This document shows positions 34,639 through 45,457 of a stretch of 64,000 nucleotides of DNA, piece by piece (positions within the stretch are counted from its first letter, which is position 1; the number at the start of each line of letters is the position of its first letter). Location: assembly GCA_963930775.1 (NCBI GenBank), contig OZ005703.1, positions 4,526,001 through 4,590,000 of the forward strand, read 5' to 3'. A model generated the notes under the pieces. It was not told where the DNA came from. It searched no databases and saw only the letters and a program-made list of their open reading frames with translations. The position numbers were made by a program, and so were the translations under genes. Source of the DNA: Cliona cf. orientalis. Lineage: Eukaryota; Porifera; Demospongiae; Clionaida; Clionaidae.

Positions 34639-34990
34639 CCGTATTTATTCGAATAGTAGCCGCGGCTACTATTAATTTCGGCCTTGCTGGAGTGCGGCTA
34701 CTAATCGAGGGCGGCTCTTATTCGAGGGCGGCTTTTATTTATTTTGGAGGGATACTTTGCGCCATGCTTGCGCCGATCCGGTGGTATCTTGTTGTGATAA
34801 ACTAGTTTTTCAGGACTACTTTTCGAATAATCGAGATATTATGATCGAAAAACAGCAGCAGAACCAAGCCAGGGACGTCTTCTGTCATGCTTTTGCCTCG
34901 AATTGACGATCGTTCATGGCGTGCGAACGTGGCCACACCCACTTGATTGTGTTCACGCATGCGTGCGGCTACTATTTCTTTCTGAATCTC
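34639..34990. mobile_element. MITE-like repeat with GAATAGTAGCCGC
   Basis: Begins ACCGTATTTATTCGAATAGT with GCGGCTACT repeats, and GCGGCTACTATTT recurs at about 34965-34978 as an approximate inverted end. CpG-rich, no gene. Confidence 0.4.
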
Positions 34991-35085
34991 GTTATGTACT
35001 GGGCCAGGGTGCCAAATATTGAAGCTTTTCGCTACAGAGTCTGCTAGACTCCTCAAATATTGAAAGCCGGGAGACTACATAGGAC

Positions 35086-35115
35086 CATAGATATTAGAGT
35101 GCTCTAATATCTATG
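35086..35115. repeat. Short perfect hairpin
   Basis: CATAGATATTAGAG, 2 nt, CTCTAATATCTATG: 14 bp perfect arms. It may be a tiny insertion or a structural site. Confidence 0.7.
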
Positions 35116-35156
35116 ATTGGACTGTCTTAGTCTGTGACATGCACTTATTCTGTTAA

Positions 35157-37024
35157 GGTAGCATTAAAGTGCGTGGGCGTGAGCGTCAGGATTGGCTAAT
35201 TCAATTAGCGAATCGTGAAGGGGCGTGGCCGAAGAGGCCATACGAGTGCTTTTGGTCGAAGGTGGGCGTGTCTAGAATCGGCCAGGGATGATTATGCGCG
35301 TGTAATTAGCGACCGGAAGTGGCCCCTGAAGAAAACACCGGTAATTGCCCACTTCAAAGCAAGATCAAAGCATTCTTTCTTAACTATTAACCGCAACGAC
35401 TTAAAAATTATTATTAATTAAATACTAAGTAGTTATACACTAATTATACACTAAGTAGAAAAAAAAAGCAAATTTAAATAAATAATCTAATTCATGGGGG
35501 GTTTGGGAGCACTTGGGGGGATAATTTTTACATGGGCACGCAGAATGGGTCGAAACTAGAGATTTGACCCTGGGGAATTTTGATTCACGCCTTAGAATTA
35601 AAGTTACGGCCCTTTGAAGTTACCCCATATGTTTGTATAGGAAGCCATACATTTGCAATGTTTTCCGCCCACGCGCTACGTGAGGGGCGGGGCCACGCGC
35701 GCACATCAACGTGACGACCATTACCCACTTGGGTCAAAATTGATGTATAGGCTGCCTGCTTGCATTGTATGGCTCTACTATGCATCCAGTTCAACTATGT
35801 GGTGGTTTTCGGACAATTTTTTTTTCTGCTTAGTGTTCTGGTCGCCTTGAAAAAAAAAAGAATTTAAATAATTAAATAAATAATCTAATTCGTGGGGGGT
35901 TTGGGAGTACTTGGGGACATAACTTTTACATGGGCACGCAGAATGGGTCGAAACTAGAAATTTGACCTGAAAGAATTTTGATTCACGCCTTTGAATTGAA
36001 GTTACGGCCCTTTGAAGTTTTCCCATATGTTTGTATAGGGAAGCCATACGTTTGCAATGTTTTCCGCCCACGCGCTACGTGAAAAACGGGGAATCCCCGT
36101 TAGGCGCGCGCACATAAACGTGACGACCTTTACCTAATTTGGTCAAAATTGGAGTATAGGGTGCCTGCTTGCATTGTATGGCTCTACTAAGCATCCAGCT
36201 CAACTATGTGGCGGTTTTCGAACAATTTTTTTTTTCTGCTTAGTGTTCTGGTCGCCTTGAAAAAAAAAAAAAAAAAAAAAAGCCTTATTAGGCCTAATTA
36301 AGCATGTGGGCGTGTTCCTGGCACTGTGTGGAGTGTGTGCGAGTGCGTTAATGCAGGTTTTATTGCTTCCGATTGGGCGTGGCTTCACGGGCCAGTGCTT
36401 GGATATCGGTGCCTGGGACTTGGCCTCGGCGATAGGTGGGCGTGTCCCGGAAGCGGTGGTGACCTTTGAACCCCGCGAGGAGGCTTTGGGGCGTGGCAGG
36501 AGGTCAAAGGTGAGGCCATGTCTGTTAATGAGGCACTGTACGCCGGTGCGATGGAGGGGACCGTACGGCTGGACGGAAGCTGACGATGGTTTGAAGCGGA
36601 TGTGGTTGCGATGACGTGTTGTTACTCCGCCCACACAGGAAATGAGGTGAGCTCTTGTGTGGGCGGTGTGGCAGAACGGCCTCCAAGTGTTTGTGTGTGT
36701 TTTGGCCTTGAGGAAGCTGTGTGTTTTAATTGGGATTGATTGTGGGCTTCCGGTGGACATCCGGTGGTTAGTAGGCACTTGATTGAGAATGGTGGTCCTT
36801 GGGGAACAGGGTGGGGCTGTTTTGGGCGTGGCCTGGCCCCTCCCTTCCGGCTCGGCTTCCGGTCCATGGAGGATATTAAATGAACACTTCCGGCTCTAGC
36901 AGCCACACCCCTGAGACCTGTGCAATTAAAAGGGCGTGGTTACACAACATGCACCTCACTAATGACTTTGATGTGGTTTAGGTGTCATATCCCCCACCTC
37001 ACGCCCACGCAATTTAATGCTACC
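35157..37024. mobile_element. TTAA-flanked (piggyBac-like) non-autonomous element
   Basis: 1.87 kb with ends GGTAGCATTAAAGTGCGTGG and complement (one mismatch over about 26 bp), flanked by TTAA at 35153-35156 and 37025-37028, as expected for piggyBac-type insertion. The interior includes a tandem duplication (35466-36262) and a GC-rich stretch (36300-36960). No transposase was found; the 192-codon minus-strand frame is low-complexity and not called. Confidence 0.7.
35466..36262. repeat. Two tandem copies of an approximately 398 bp unit
   Basis: AATAATCTAATTC at 35481 and 35879 start two collinear copies (GGGGGGTTTGGGAG, GGGTCGAAACTAGA, GTTCTGGTCGCCTTG), each ending in a poly(A) run. The second ends in about 20 A at 36260. 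Confidence 0.85.
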
Positions 37025-38258
37025 TTAAAACTTATCTACTGTACACAGTATATGGCATAGTAGAAAGCTTAAAACTTATCTACTGTACACATTATATGGC
37101 ATAGTAGAAAGCTTAAATGAAAATCTATCAGTCCACTAGTAGCGTGTCCAAAGAATTTCGAAAAGTTCTGAAAACTGGTACAAGGATGCTACAGGCATGA
37201 AGAGCAACCTTAGAGCAGCCGAACAATATGCATATTGCTGGGGATTTACTCCGTTATCTTGGTTCTACAACCTTTTGAAGTTACTCACTACTGTCTCTCT
37301 TTTTGCTCCTTGCACAGTACTACAGACATGGCACCATACAAACCATGGGCCACCAACCATCCCCATGCAGATAATCTACAATATCTCAGCTCTGGTTAGG
37401 AGTTCAATCACGAAACAAATTGCACCAGATAGCTCACAGAGTGAGCTATCAATTGACTTCTTAACCATGTAAATTGGTTGCACAGAAGCGCTGCTAGCTT
37501 CATTTTTGTTTGTATTAAGTTTATATGGAGAAAGTGGTTGGATGGGTATGCCATATATATTGCCTTGCAATGGTTTTATTTACGATTGTGTTACAAATAC
37601 TGTTGGATAGCACTTGCAAATAGCATGATAGTGGGACTTCAATACTGCTTTAGGTTACTGCTGAACCTGGGGCCTCTGTATAATTATTAACTATCTTTAG
37701 AGCCCAGCAGAGTGAGTTTCTTTCCACAATACCAAGCTATAACTATTTCTATATCACAAAATCTGAATCATAAATTACCTAAAAAGTATATTCCACAAAA
37801 ACGTAGGCCATCAACGACTTGCAATGATGCATATTATTGAAATCAGCGCTAGAAAAACCTATGTCACAGTAAGGACCACTAAAAGTTTTGGAGGTAATGA
37901 ATACTCACAAACCTAGGCAGAAACCGCAGAAATAAGTACCAGAAAATTTATGTAGCTATTGATGTTGCTTACTTTCAAATCCAGAAAATACAGCAAAAGA
38001 GCTGCCGATTGACGTGCGAAGCATGGAAAACGGTCGAGAATTGGCTTGTGGACGTGAAAATTTGTAATGTCAATTTATGGTGCCGCATTTATATAGAGTA
38101 TAATGCGTAAAAACAAGCGACGCATTTTTGCGGGTTATAATTATCCTTTGGACTCGCTACCACTAGTCCAGTCCACTAGACTAAGTCCAGTCCACCAGTC
38201 CAGTCCACTGATTGTCACAGTCAGGGGAGGTTTTAAATTTCACTGACTCAGTAGAATG

Positions 38259-38446
38259 TGACTCAATAAGTTAGTAGAGCATGGAACATAGCATGAAATA
38301 GAAACTTATTAGGACGTTTCGGCTCGAGAGCCTTCGTCAGCTAATGCATATGCAAATGCATTAGCTGACGAAGGCTCTCGAGCCGAAACGTCCTAATAAG
38401 TTTCTATTTCATGCTATGTTCCATGCTCTACTAACTTATTGAGTCA
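38259..38446. repeat. 188 bp near-perfect palindrome
   Basis: TGACTCAATAAGTTAG at 38259 is matched to its complement ending at 38446. I found one non-matching pair, close to the centre. Each arm carries CTGACGA-(hairpin GGCTC/GAGCC)-GAAA-CGTC, which resembles the hammerhead ribozyme core but lacks stem III. It may be a palindromic MITE. Confidence 0.9.
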
Positions 38447-39059
38447 AGTATACACGCATAGCAATGAGCCTGTACAGCATCAGTAGAATGTCTTATTACA
38501 TAATAATAATATTATTATGGTACAAGAATAATAATAATATTATGACATTGTACAAGTTAAGTATTGAATTTGATGCTGACACCAGCTATTCTCATGAGGC
38601 TGTCAAAAAAGATTTACTGGCATGGGCCACTGGAATTCCATAATTTAGAATACTCAGTCTAAATAAGCATGTACCTACATGTGCATGTGTACGTAGACAT
38701 TAATTTTAATAATAATACTTTGTAATGAACCTATCATGACAGTGGGTGCACCCAGTGCCATGGCAGGACCTTGATACAGTGAATCACATTCTGTATCCCA
38801 ATACCCGGGATACAAGAATCTTTTGGCATGCTCTGCCACCTTATAATTATAAATAATGTATGATAATAATCTGAGTCTTCCTGTGTTAATTTCTAACTGA
38901 CCACCTTGTGAAGGTAATCGATATATTATTATTGTCCTCTGCCATATATATTGAAACAGCAATAGTAACTGTTGTAAATGCTTGGCCTATTAACTGTAGG
39001 ATGAATTAGAGCAGTTGAAGTCAGATAAATATATATATATGGGTGGACTCAATCCCCAG

Positions 39060-39190
39060 TGGCTAGCTATGTGAATCTTGGGATTTTTTCTTCTTCCAGC
39101 TGGCTACTAATGTAGCTAATTTCTAGCTGGATGAAGGATCTGTAGTACTGGTACCATCTGGCTGCTATCAACACAGGATGCAGTCTGAGT
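39060..39190 (+). repeat. Degraded SINE body
   Basis: Shares TTCTTCCAGCTGGCT and CTGGCTGCTATCAACACAGG with the body of the SINE at 6360-6598. The tRNA-like head is not recognisable. Confidence 0.4.
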
Positions 39191-39450
39191 GTACTAATTA
39201 GCCTATAAAACAATCTTATTTCTGAATCATAGTGTAATTATTACATTATTTAGTTGTGATGTTATTCAAGTTCTGTGTGCTTTCATAACCGCTATTACAC
39301 TGCCTCTGTTTTCATTATTCCATAATATGTGTACAGCAAATTCCTTTCCTATTCTTGTAGCACAAGATTCACCGTTAAAAGAGGAAGGTAGCTAGCTACT
39401 GTTTCATATTTTGCAAAACATCATGTTTGCCAATCTTTTCAAGTCTGAAC

Positions 39451-41211
39451 ATGTTAGGCACTATTGCTCAATATTGCTTGCTTTTACTTCTTATTCAGTT
39501 GACTGCTCACCCCGCTAATGGATTGGGGAGCAACAGCAACAGTAGTGTCAGAAAACATCACGGCCATGCAAATGCTTGTGAGGCATGGTTCAGCTTCATG
39601 AAGTGTACTGATGAAGGTCGACCCATTTTGAGTATTGGACACTGCATGACCTACGAAGAAGGAGAAGGTACATTTGCTATGGAGTGCCCATATTTTCAGC
39701 TAGAAGGACATGATATGGCTGAATGGGGTTATATCAGATTGCCATCTAATACCTCAGACCTCAATGAATACATGTGTGGGTCAATGAATCGGAGAGGATG
39801 GTTGTGCAAAGATTGTATTGACGGTTTTGGACCTTCAATAACTTCAATTGGATACAAGTGTGTCAATTGTACTGGAGCATGGTATGGAGTTCCACTGTAT
39901 CTATTACGAGAGTTTGTCCCAATCACTACATTCTTTCTCATTATTCTCATATTTCGTATTCACTTGGCCTCGGCTCCCATGACCTGCTTCATTATGTACA
40001 GTCATCTGCGATCAATTGAAGCACTGCTTGACCCTCAACTACCAATGAGCGTTATCCTCAACAAGCCTGTCTCCAAGGTCATCTCAGTATTCTATGGGGT
40101 ATGGAACCTTGATTTCTTCCGGTACGTTCTTCCAGCATTCTGTGTTAGTAGTAAGATTCAACTCACACATATATTACTTTTAGATTATATCTCGAGTATC
40201 TATCCTATTGTCTTGATTTTTGTCACGTGGCTCTGTATTGAATTGCATGACCGTAACTTCAGGCTGCTTGTTTGGCTGTGGAGACCATTTCACATCTGTT
40301 TCATCAAATTAAGAAGAAAATGGGACACAAGGAGAGATATGATTGATGTGATCGCGTCATTTTTTCTTGTTTCGTTCAGTAAGCTGGCTTATCAGTCAAT
40401 ACTCTTCTTACAATGTCCGCATATAGTTAGGCTTGATGAAGAAGGTAAAGTAAGCACTTGGCGTGCTATGGTATATGATCCAAGCATCATTTGTAAGGCA
40501 ACAGACATCAAATTCCTTTTCATTGCCATTGCCGCAAGTGTGAGTATCTTAATGTTCAATGTTTTGCCAGCACTTTTGTTGATATTATACCCAATCAGAA
40601 GGTTTAGAGCACTATTGTCAAAAGTTAGATTGGACTCTTTAGCCCTAATTACATTTGTTGAGAAGTTTCACGGATGCTATAGAGATGGTCTTGATGGTGG
40701 GCGAGATATGAGGAGTTTCGCTGGTCTTTACTTCTTCCTGCGATTTATAACATTCTTCTTTAGGATTAACAAGCACATTACCGTTGGTGCTGTTTGGTCT
40801 TACCTTGTTTTTATTTTCCTTGTTTGTACTATTCTCATAGCATTAGTGAGGCCATACAAAAAGATGTACATGAATGCTATTGACACATTACTGCTAGCTG
40901 ATCTCACTTTGTTGTGTCATCTTTTTACAAGCCGCTATTCAAATGATGAAGTATGGCAAGTAATGTCAGTAACCAGTGGTCCAGTGGTCTTATTCGGAGG
41001 ATTTGCACTATACAAAGTTTGTAAACGATTTAAAGCTAAGCAATTATTGCTAACTAACATCAGATTCTGGCAGCTGTGCAGAAATGGAAGTCATCTGTTT
41101 TATGTTGCAAGGATTAACTCCGAATCAGGAGAGAGTTGTGAGCAAAATCAGCCACTACTGTCGCCAACTTCAGGAAGAACTGATGTTAAATCCTGCAGAT
41201 ATACTACCTAG
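39451..41211 (+). CDS. Cysteine-motif multi-pass membrane protein (586 aa)
   Basis: Intact single-exon frame. I choose ATG at 39451 because the next residues (LGTIAQYCLLLLLIQL) form a good signal peptide; upstream codons in frame have no ATG. A cysteine-containing extracellular part of about 135 residues follows, including CGSMNRRGWLCKDC and GYKCVNC, then AWYGVPLYLL and roughly eight hydrophobic segments. APMTCFIMYSH and FHGCYRDGLDGGRDMRSFAGLYFFLR are conserved in the frameshifted copy at 23786-25330. From memory this belongs to a large sponge family with C-G-x2-NR-x-G-x-LC and a FVPIT/SAPM membrane core; function unknown. The cytoplasmic tail is short and polar. Neighbours are repeats, and no partner gene is evident. 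Confidence 0.8.
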   Translation: MLGTIAQYCLLLLLIQLTAHPANGLGSNSNSSVRKHHGHANACEAWFSFMKCTDEGRPILSIGHCMTYEEGEGTFAMECPYFQLEGHDMAEWGYIRLPSNTSDLNEYMCGSMNRRGWLCKDCIDGFGPSITSIGYKCVNCTGAWYGVPLYLLREFVPITTFFLIILIFRIHLASAPMTCFIMYSHLRSIEALLDPQLPMSVILNKPVSKVISVFYGVWNLDFFRYVLPAFCVSSKIQLTHILLLDYISSIYPIVLIFVTWLCIELHDRNFRLLVWLWRPFHICFIKLRRKWDTRRDMIDVIASFFLVSFSKLAYQSILFLQCPHIVRLDEEGKVSTWRAMVYDPSIICKATDIKFLFIAIAASVSILMFNVLPALLLILYPIRRFRALLSKVRLDSLALITFVEKFHGCYRDGLDGGRDMRSFAGLYFFLRFITFFFRINKHITVGAVWSYLVFIFLVCTILIALVRPYKKMYMNAIDTLLLADLTLLCHLFTSRYSNDEVWQVMSVTSGPVVLFGGFALYKVCKRFKAKQLLLTNIRFWQLCRNGSHLFYVARINSESGESCEQNQPLLSPTSGRTDVKSCRYTT

Positions 41212-41282
41212 ATAGTCAGTTATTTCACATTATGACTAATTATAGATCCGTATCAACGGATAGTATCATATTATTATTGCAT

Positions 41283-41563
41283 GGGTGTAGATAACTTTTT
41301 CGTAGTGGGGGGGGGCTTCTGTTGCCACGCCCAATTTTGTGACCACTCCTACTTATTATTACATTATCTAATATCACCCTAGTAAATAAATTAAGTGGTT
41401 CATCCCTTTTTTTGCGAAAATTCAAGTATTATACCAAGGGCTTATCTAACCGTGTCTCAATAAGCCCTTGATTGTACATAGTTTATGGTGAAAAATCTGG
41501 GGGGGCTTCAGCCCCCCTAGCCCCCCCCCCCCCCCCCCCCCCCCCCCCATTATCTACACCCTT
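41283..41563. mobile_element. MITE with GGGTGTAGATAA ends
   Basis: GGGTGTAGATAA at 41284 and TTATCTACACCC at 41551-41562 are exactly inverted. G- and C-runs lie inside (41308-41318, 41520-41549). No coding capacity. It sits just after the membrane gene and may supply its 3' UTR. Confidence 0.6.
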
Positions 41564-42601
41564 GTATTGATAAAGAGTGTGAGTGATTAAGGATTTACTA
41601 ATATTTTGTTGCACACATTGACCAACATAATAATGCAGACTTTGATACACACATAGCTAGCTACTGGTAGCAATGTAGTTCACCACTGAGAGTATTGATC
41701 GGCCTATCAACCACACTTAGTACAGCTATGTGCTGTTGCTGCTGCACATGTACATACTGCATCCCAATAATAGATAAGGGTCACCAATTAAGTCATAAAC
41801 TACAGGCTAGTGTATGTGTTGCAACATAAAAACATGAAGTTAGCTATGCTATGCACGATTGTACTAGTATATGGGCTACCGGTATGCCCTCTACAGACTG
41901 AGCTCTAGTTAGAGATATTCAGTTGAAAGATACATTATAAATACCTAGAGGACACAAACACAATAGCATGGAAACTGCGCATGACTCAGTGAATCAATGA
42001 GTGAAAGTTCTATTAAAATGAACCATCACCTATGAATAGATGTTTTGACACTGACACTAACTAAAAATGTGAATGATTATGCTTTCAGACCAATTACAGT
42101 TTTTTAGGCCCCTATATAATAATAATATTATAGGTGCCCTCTGACTTGCTCCCAGTTTTTTTTCAATTGGAAACACCTCTGTTCCGCCCTTCTATACCAC
42201 ATTCTGGATTGGATGATAAAGATAGCTTAAGACTTCCTTAACATGGTGTCTTTAATTTAGCACTATTAGTTAATTTATTTAGCTAATTATGGTCATTAAC
42301 AAATACGAATACTAATGAGATTAAATCGATCTGGCCTAAGGCACTATTGGCTACATTATCAGCATAATAATTATTAGCTACATCCCTCATGTTCGTAATT
42401 TTAAAATAGTACTAAGACACAAAATACATAATTTGTTACACATTTTAAGTTAGCCATGTATGTAAGCCTTCAGCTAAAACTAGATGAGAAAAGAAGATTT
42501 AAGATAGGCTAACTCGTTGAGTTTGCACATGCAGTGAGTGTGTGACTAAGTCTATCATTGCGCATGATCCGTGAGTAGAGCCTTAGGGCTCCGCCTCCTC
42601 G
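41564..42601. other. Intergenic, promoter side of the F-box-like gene
   Basis: AT-rich with no recognised gene. The last 100 bp before 42602 are more GC-rich (GGGCTCCGCCTCCTCG) and probably promoter or 5' UTR. Confidence 0.45.
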
Positions 42602-44815
42602 ATGATGCAGCGCCCCTTTATTAAATATTGCCGAGTCATGGATCTCCTTTGTAGCTGGCTGGCGTCTGCTCGATCTAAGCACTCACCGACTTTGGATTCG
42701 TTAGAAGACCGGTGCTTTCATTATATCATCCATCACTTGTCGGAATTCCCTCCAGGAAGCCTGTGTCTCCTCCCTCTCACCATCAGGAAGAAGCTGTTGC
42801 TAAATCTCCCTGTTGTTGACATAATATGGCGGCTAGAAGCTGATGGCGTCGCGGAGGGACTTGATGAAGAAAATCTGTGGAAGTTCTTAATCGATGAAAG
42901 ATGCCAAGATGTGTCACGAAAGCACTTTCGTCTGCCATTCTTTCATAAAATGCCTTCTAGAGATTTCTACTTTGCTTTCGTGTGGGATCACGTCTTCAAG
43001 CAGCCATCACTCTTTGACAATACACTGTCGAAGCTTCTGTACGACGTTCCATGTGTTCTTGGAGTTGAGGGGCTTACTATCTCAGAACACAGTTATCAAA
43101 AAAGCCAATACAAGCTAAGGCATGTGATACAAAATGATCCAGATGTACAAGCTGTTTTCTTACACTCCAACCTCATTCCAAAGAGAGAGTTCATAGCAAC
43201 AATACGCTTCTTTGGTGAAATTTGCCGCATTCGACCAAAGTACATGTGCTTTCACTGTATGAGCGTTGGTAAACGAATATGGATATTAGCCATGGAACAG
43301 TCGAGCTGTATCCTCCGAAGCTTTATGGCAAATTTGGAGGGGGTTCGGTTTGATGGTCGAGGACCTCTGGCCAAGTTGGAGAAATTTCATCGTGAGACTC
43401 AGCATGAACGCTTTAAGAGGCTTTTCATTTGTATTCCAAAGCTTTTTCTTGGTGCAGCAATAGCTAATCCTCAGTGCAACTTGAGATCCATTGAAATCGA
43501 TGCAGGTGATAGTCAAAGGGCAGCTGGACTGCTTGCTAATGTTCAGTCAGTACTATCAGTAGCATATTCAAAAGTGGAAGAGTTTTCAGTGAAATTTCAC
43601 CATGTGTACAGCAGAGGAAGTTATCCAGATCATAGTCTAACATTCTGTGTGCTATCGGATACTACACAATTAGTCAATGCTCAATTGCACTTACGGTCCG
43701 TTTGTGTCAGTTTTCCTGAAAAGATTCCTTCCTCTGGAGGTGACATAGAACTTCAACTGTCACAGGAGAGATACATTGAATTCATCACAACTATAGAGAA
43801 ATATGTGCAACGCCCACACTTCAAATGTCTGATACTCCGAAATGTCTTAACGTTTGAAACCACACAACAGATTGTTCGTATCTTCCTTTCGCTACCGTCC
43901 TCTGAGTCTCCTAACACTCAATTGCTTGATATCCGAAAACCAGATGATATCACCTCAGCATCTGACCCGGTAATTGAAGGTCAAGGGAAATCCCTGATGA
44001 TCAGTGGTACAGTAAGTGATCTGACACAAGTCGTATTCCAGATGCTGAGTGATGCTAGTATTCACAATCTTGAGGTAGTGGACGATATCAACGGTATTGT
44101 TTCAGCTCTCAAGCAGAGTACTGAAAGTGTAAAAGTGGAGAACTTATACCTTACCATACGCAAAGTGAGTCAGGTGAATGAAACACACACTCCACCTAGG
44201 TTACAGTATTGGAGAGGTGGGCCGCGGCGTGGGGGTCGACGTTTATCCGCCCATGAACGTAGACTCTATCAAGACTTTGGTATGGAAATACCCTATCAAG
44301 GTTACCATCTTAACTCTGACAGAAACCACAAAGAAACGGATATTCCCTCAGCAACTGAGTTCCCCGAGATACCAAAGGTCGACAATCTCATCGGCAACCC
44401 CTCTCTTCTTGCTCTGACGATTAGATTCCAGTCAGGTAATGATTACCTCTCCAGTTCTCAGGTATCCAGCTTTCTCTCAACAATTTCATCTGGACTGCGA
44501 TTGCAGTCCTGCTCTCTGCGATCATTAACTCTCCCAAAACTTGACTGTCCGCTTGGAAATGGTGATGATTTGAAACCTTTCTTTTACTGCATCTTCTCTT
44601 TGCCCCATGTGGAAGAACTTGCACTAAACCTTACCTTTGTCAAGTTCTCCTTGCAGTGTGCTGAAGTAATTCGTTCATGTCATTATGAAAGTGGGAAAAT
44701 GTTAGTTAAATTTGGCCTTCACTGCGACTCTGTAAGTGGTGGTGACCAGGAATTGTTAAGAACACTATTAAAGGATATCTGTAAGGATTTAGTGTTAGCA
44801 GTAACTATTGTATGA
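42602..44815 (+). CDS. F-box-like / leucine-rich-repeat-like protein, intronless (737 aa)
   Basis: A single 737-codon frame. ATG at 42602 gives the longest product. ATG at 42638 (MDLLCSWLASAR) is equally plausible and closer to what I remember of related proteins. Residues about 32-95 (SLEDRC, HLSEFPPGSLCLLPLTIRKKLLLNLPVVDI) look like an F-box-type helical module. The rest alternates short leucine-rich strands and helices, as in degenerate LRR proteins, ending near SLPHVEELALNL. F-box/LRR proteins are usually substrate receptors of SCF ubiquitin ligases; whether this one binds SKP1 is unknown. There is no signal peptide or membrane segment. I recall similar intronless genes in sponges as an expanded family, which is memory and not a search. 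Confidence 0.65.
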   Translation: MMQRPFIKYCRVMDLLCSWLASARSKHSPTLDSLEDRCFHYIIHHLSEFPPGSLCLLPLTIRKKLLLNLPVVDIIWRLEADGVAEGLDEENLWKFLIDERCQDVSRKHFRLPFFHKMPSRDFYFAFVWDHVFKQPSLFDNTLSKLLYDVPCVLGVEGLTISEHSYQKSQYKLRHVIQNDPDVQAVFLHSNLIPKREFIATIRFFGEICRIRPKYMCFHCMSVGKRIWILAMEQSSCILRSFMANLEGVRFDGRGPLAKLEKFHRETQHERFKRLFICIPKLFLGAAIANPQCNLRSIEIDAGDSQRAAGLLANVQSVLSVAYSKVEEFSVKFHHVYSRGSYPDHSLTFCVLSDTTQLVNAQLHLRSVCVSFPEKIPSSGGDIELQLSQERYIEFITTIEKYVQRPHFKCLILRNVLTFETTQQIVRIFLSLPSSESPNTQLLDIRKPDDITSASDPVIEGQGKSLMISGTVSDLTQVVFQMLSDASIHNLEVVDDINGIVSALKQSTESVKVENLYLTIRKVSQVNETHTPPRLQYWRGGPRRGGRRLSAHERRLYQDFGMEIPYQGYHLNSDRNHKETDIPSATEFPEIPKVDNLIGNPSLLALTIRFQSGNDYLSSSQVSSFLSTISSGLRLQSCSLRSLTLPKLDCPLGNGDDLKPFFYCIFSLPHVEELALNLTFVKFSLQCAEVIRSCHYESGKMLVKFGLHCDSVSGGDQELLRTLLKDICKDLVLAVTIV

Positions 44816-45457
44816 TACTATGATATCAGTTGCACTATTATGGCTTTTCAAGAATAAAAAAAACATTCACTAGCAATATTTACAAGGATAAAAAATTGCT
44901 AATAACCTGTCCTGGGCAAGTGCCCACTCCCAGGTATATAGTGCCCATGGCCATGTACCAGGGTCAATATAGCAGCTTCTATACAAATGTACACAGTTTG
45001 TGTCCCGGGTTTAAGCACCCATGGGTGCTTACCCTTATATAATTATAGTAATGGAGGGATATCATTAAAAATAACCTCAACATGCCCCCATTGAGTTATG
45101 CACTTCTGTTGCCTGGGTATTCACAAGATGCAGCAAGCTACTAATTAGCCCAACTACGTATGACTTGTGAAGTTGAGTGTGTATGTTTCATTGATCGAGG
45201 ATTGATCAAATATTGCTACAACTCACAACATGAAACTCGTTTCGGTCAGTCTAGTTCATGAGTTGCACCAACCTGTTTTATACACTAGGTTCAGCTCTAG
45301 TGACGACCATTTCCACTTTCAGTTTAGTAACTATTGCTCATACATACACCAAGTGTAAATCATTGAATACAGTAGCTAAATAATAATACACTACCAGTAG
45401 TAAATATAGGTTATTAAAAATTTGCATATACACATGCAGGGGTTGAATAAGAAATTA
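44816..45457. other. Convergent intergenic region
   Basis: Lies between the 3' ends of two convergent genes. Contains an AATAAA-like signal at 44856 (plus strand) and an 18 bp palindrome AAGCACCCATGGGTGCTT at 45013-45030. No gene seen. Confidence 0.5.

Larger units (their letters stand above)
37029..39450. other. Intergenic, upstream of the membrane-protein gene
   Basis: No gene supported. Contains a direct repeat of AAAACTTATCTACTGTACAC (about 37026 and 37071), the large palindrome at 38259-38446, AAT/ATT runs near 38500, and a degraded SINE relative at 39060-39190. Confidence 0.45.

Noticed and set aside
36200-36778. 192-codon minus-strand frame in the TTAA element
   Set aside because: Low-complexity composition, ends in a poly(A)-derived phenylalanine run, no domain. 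It is a by-product of GC-rich repeat DNA.
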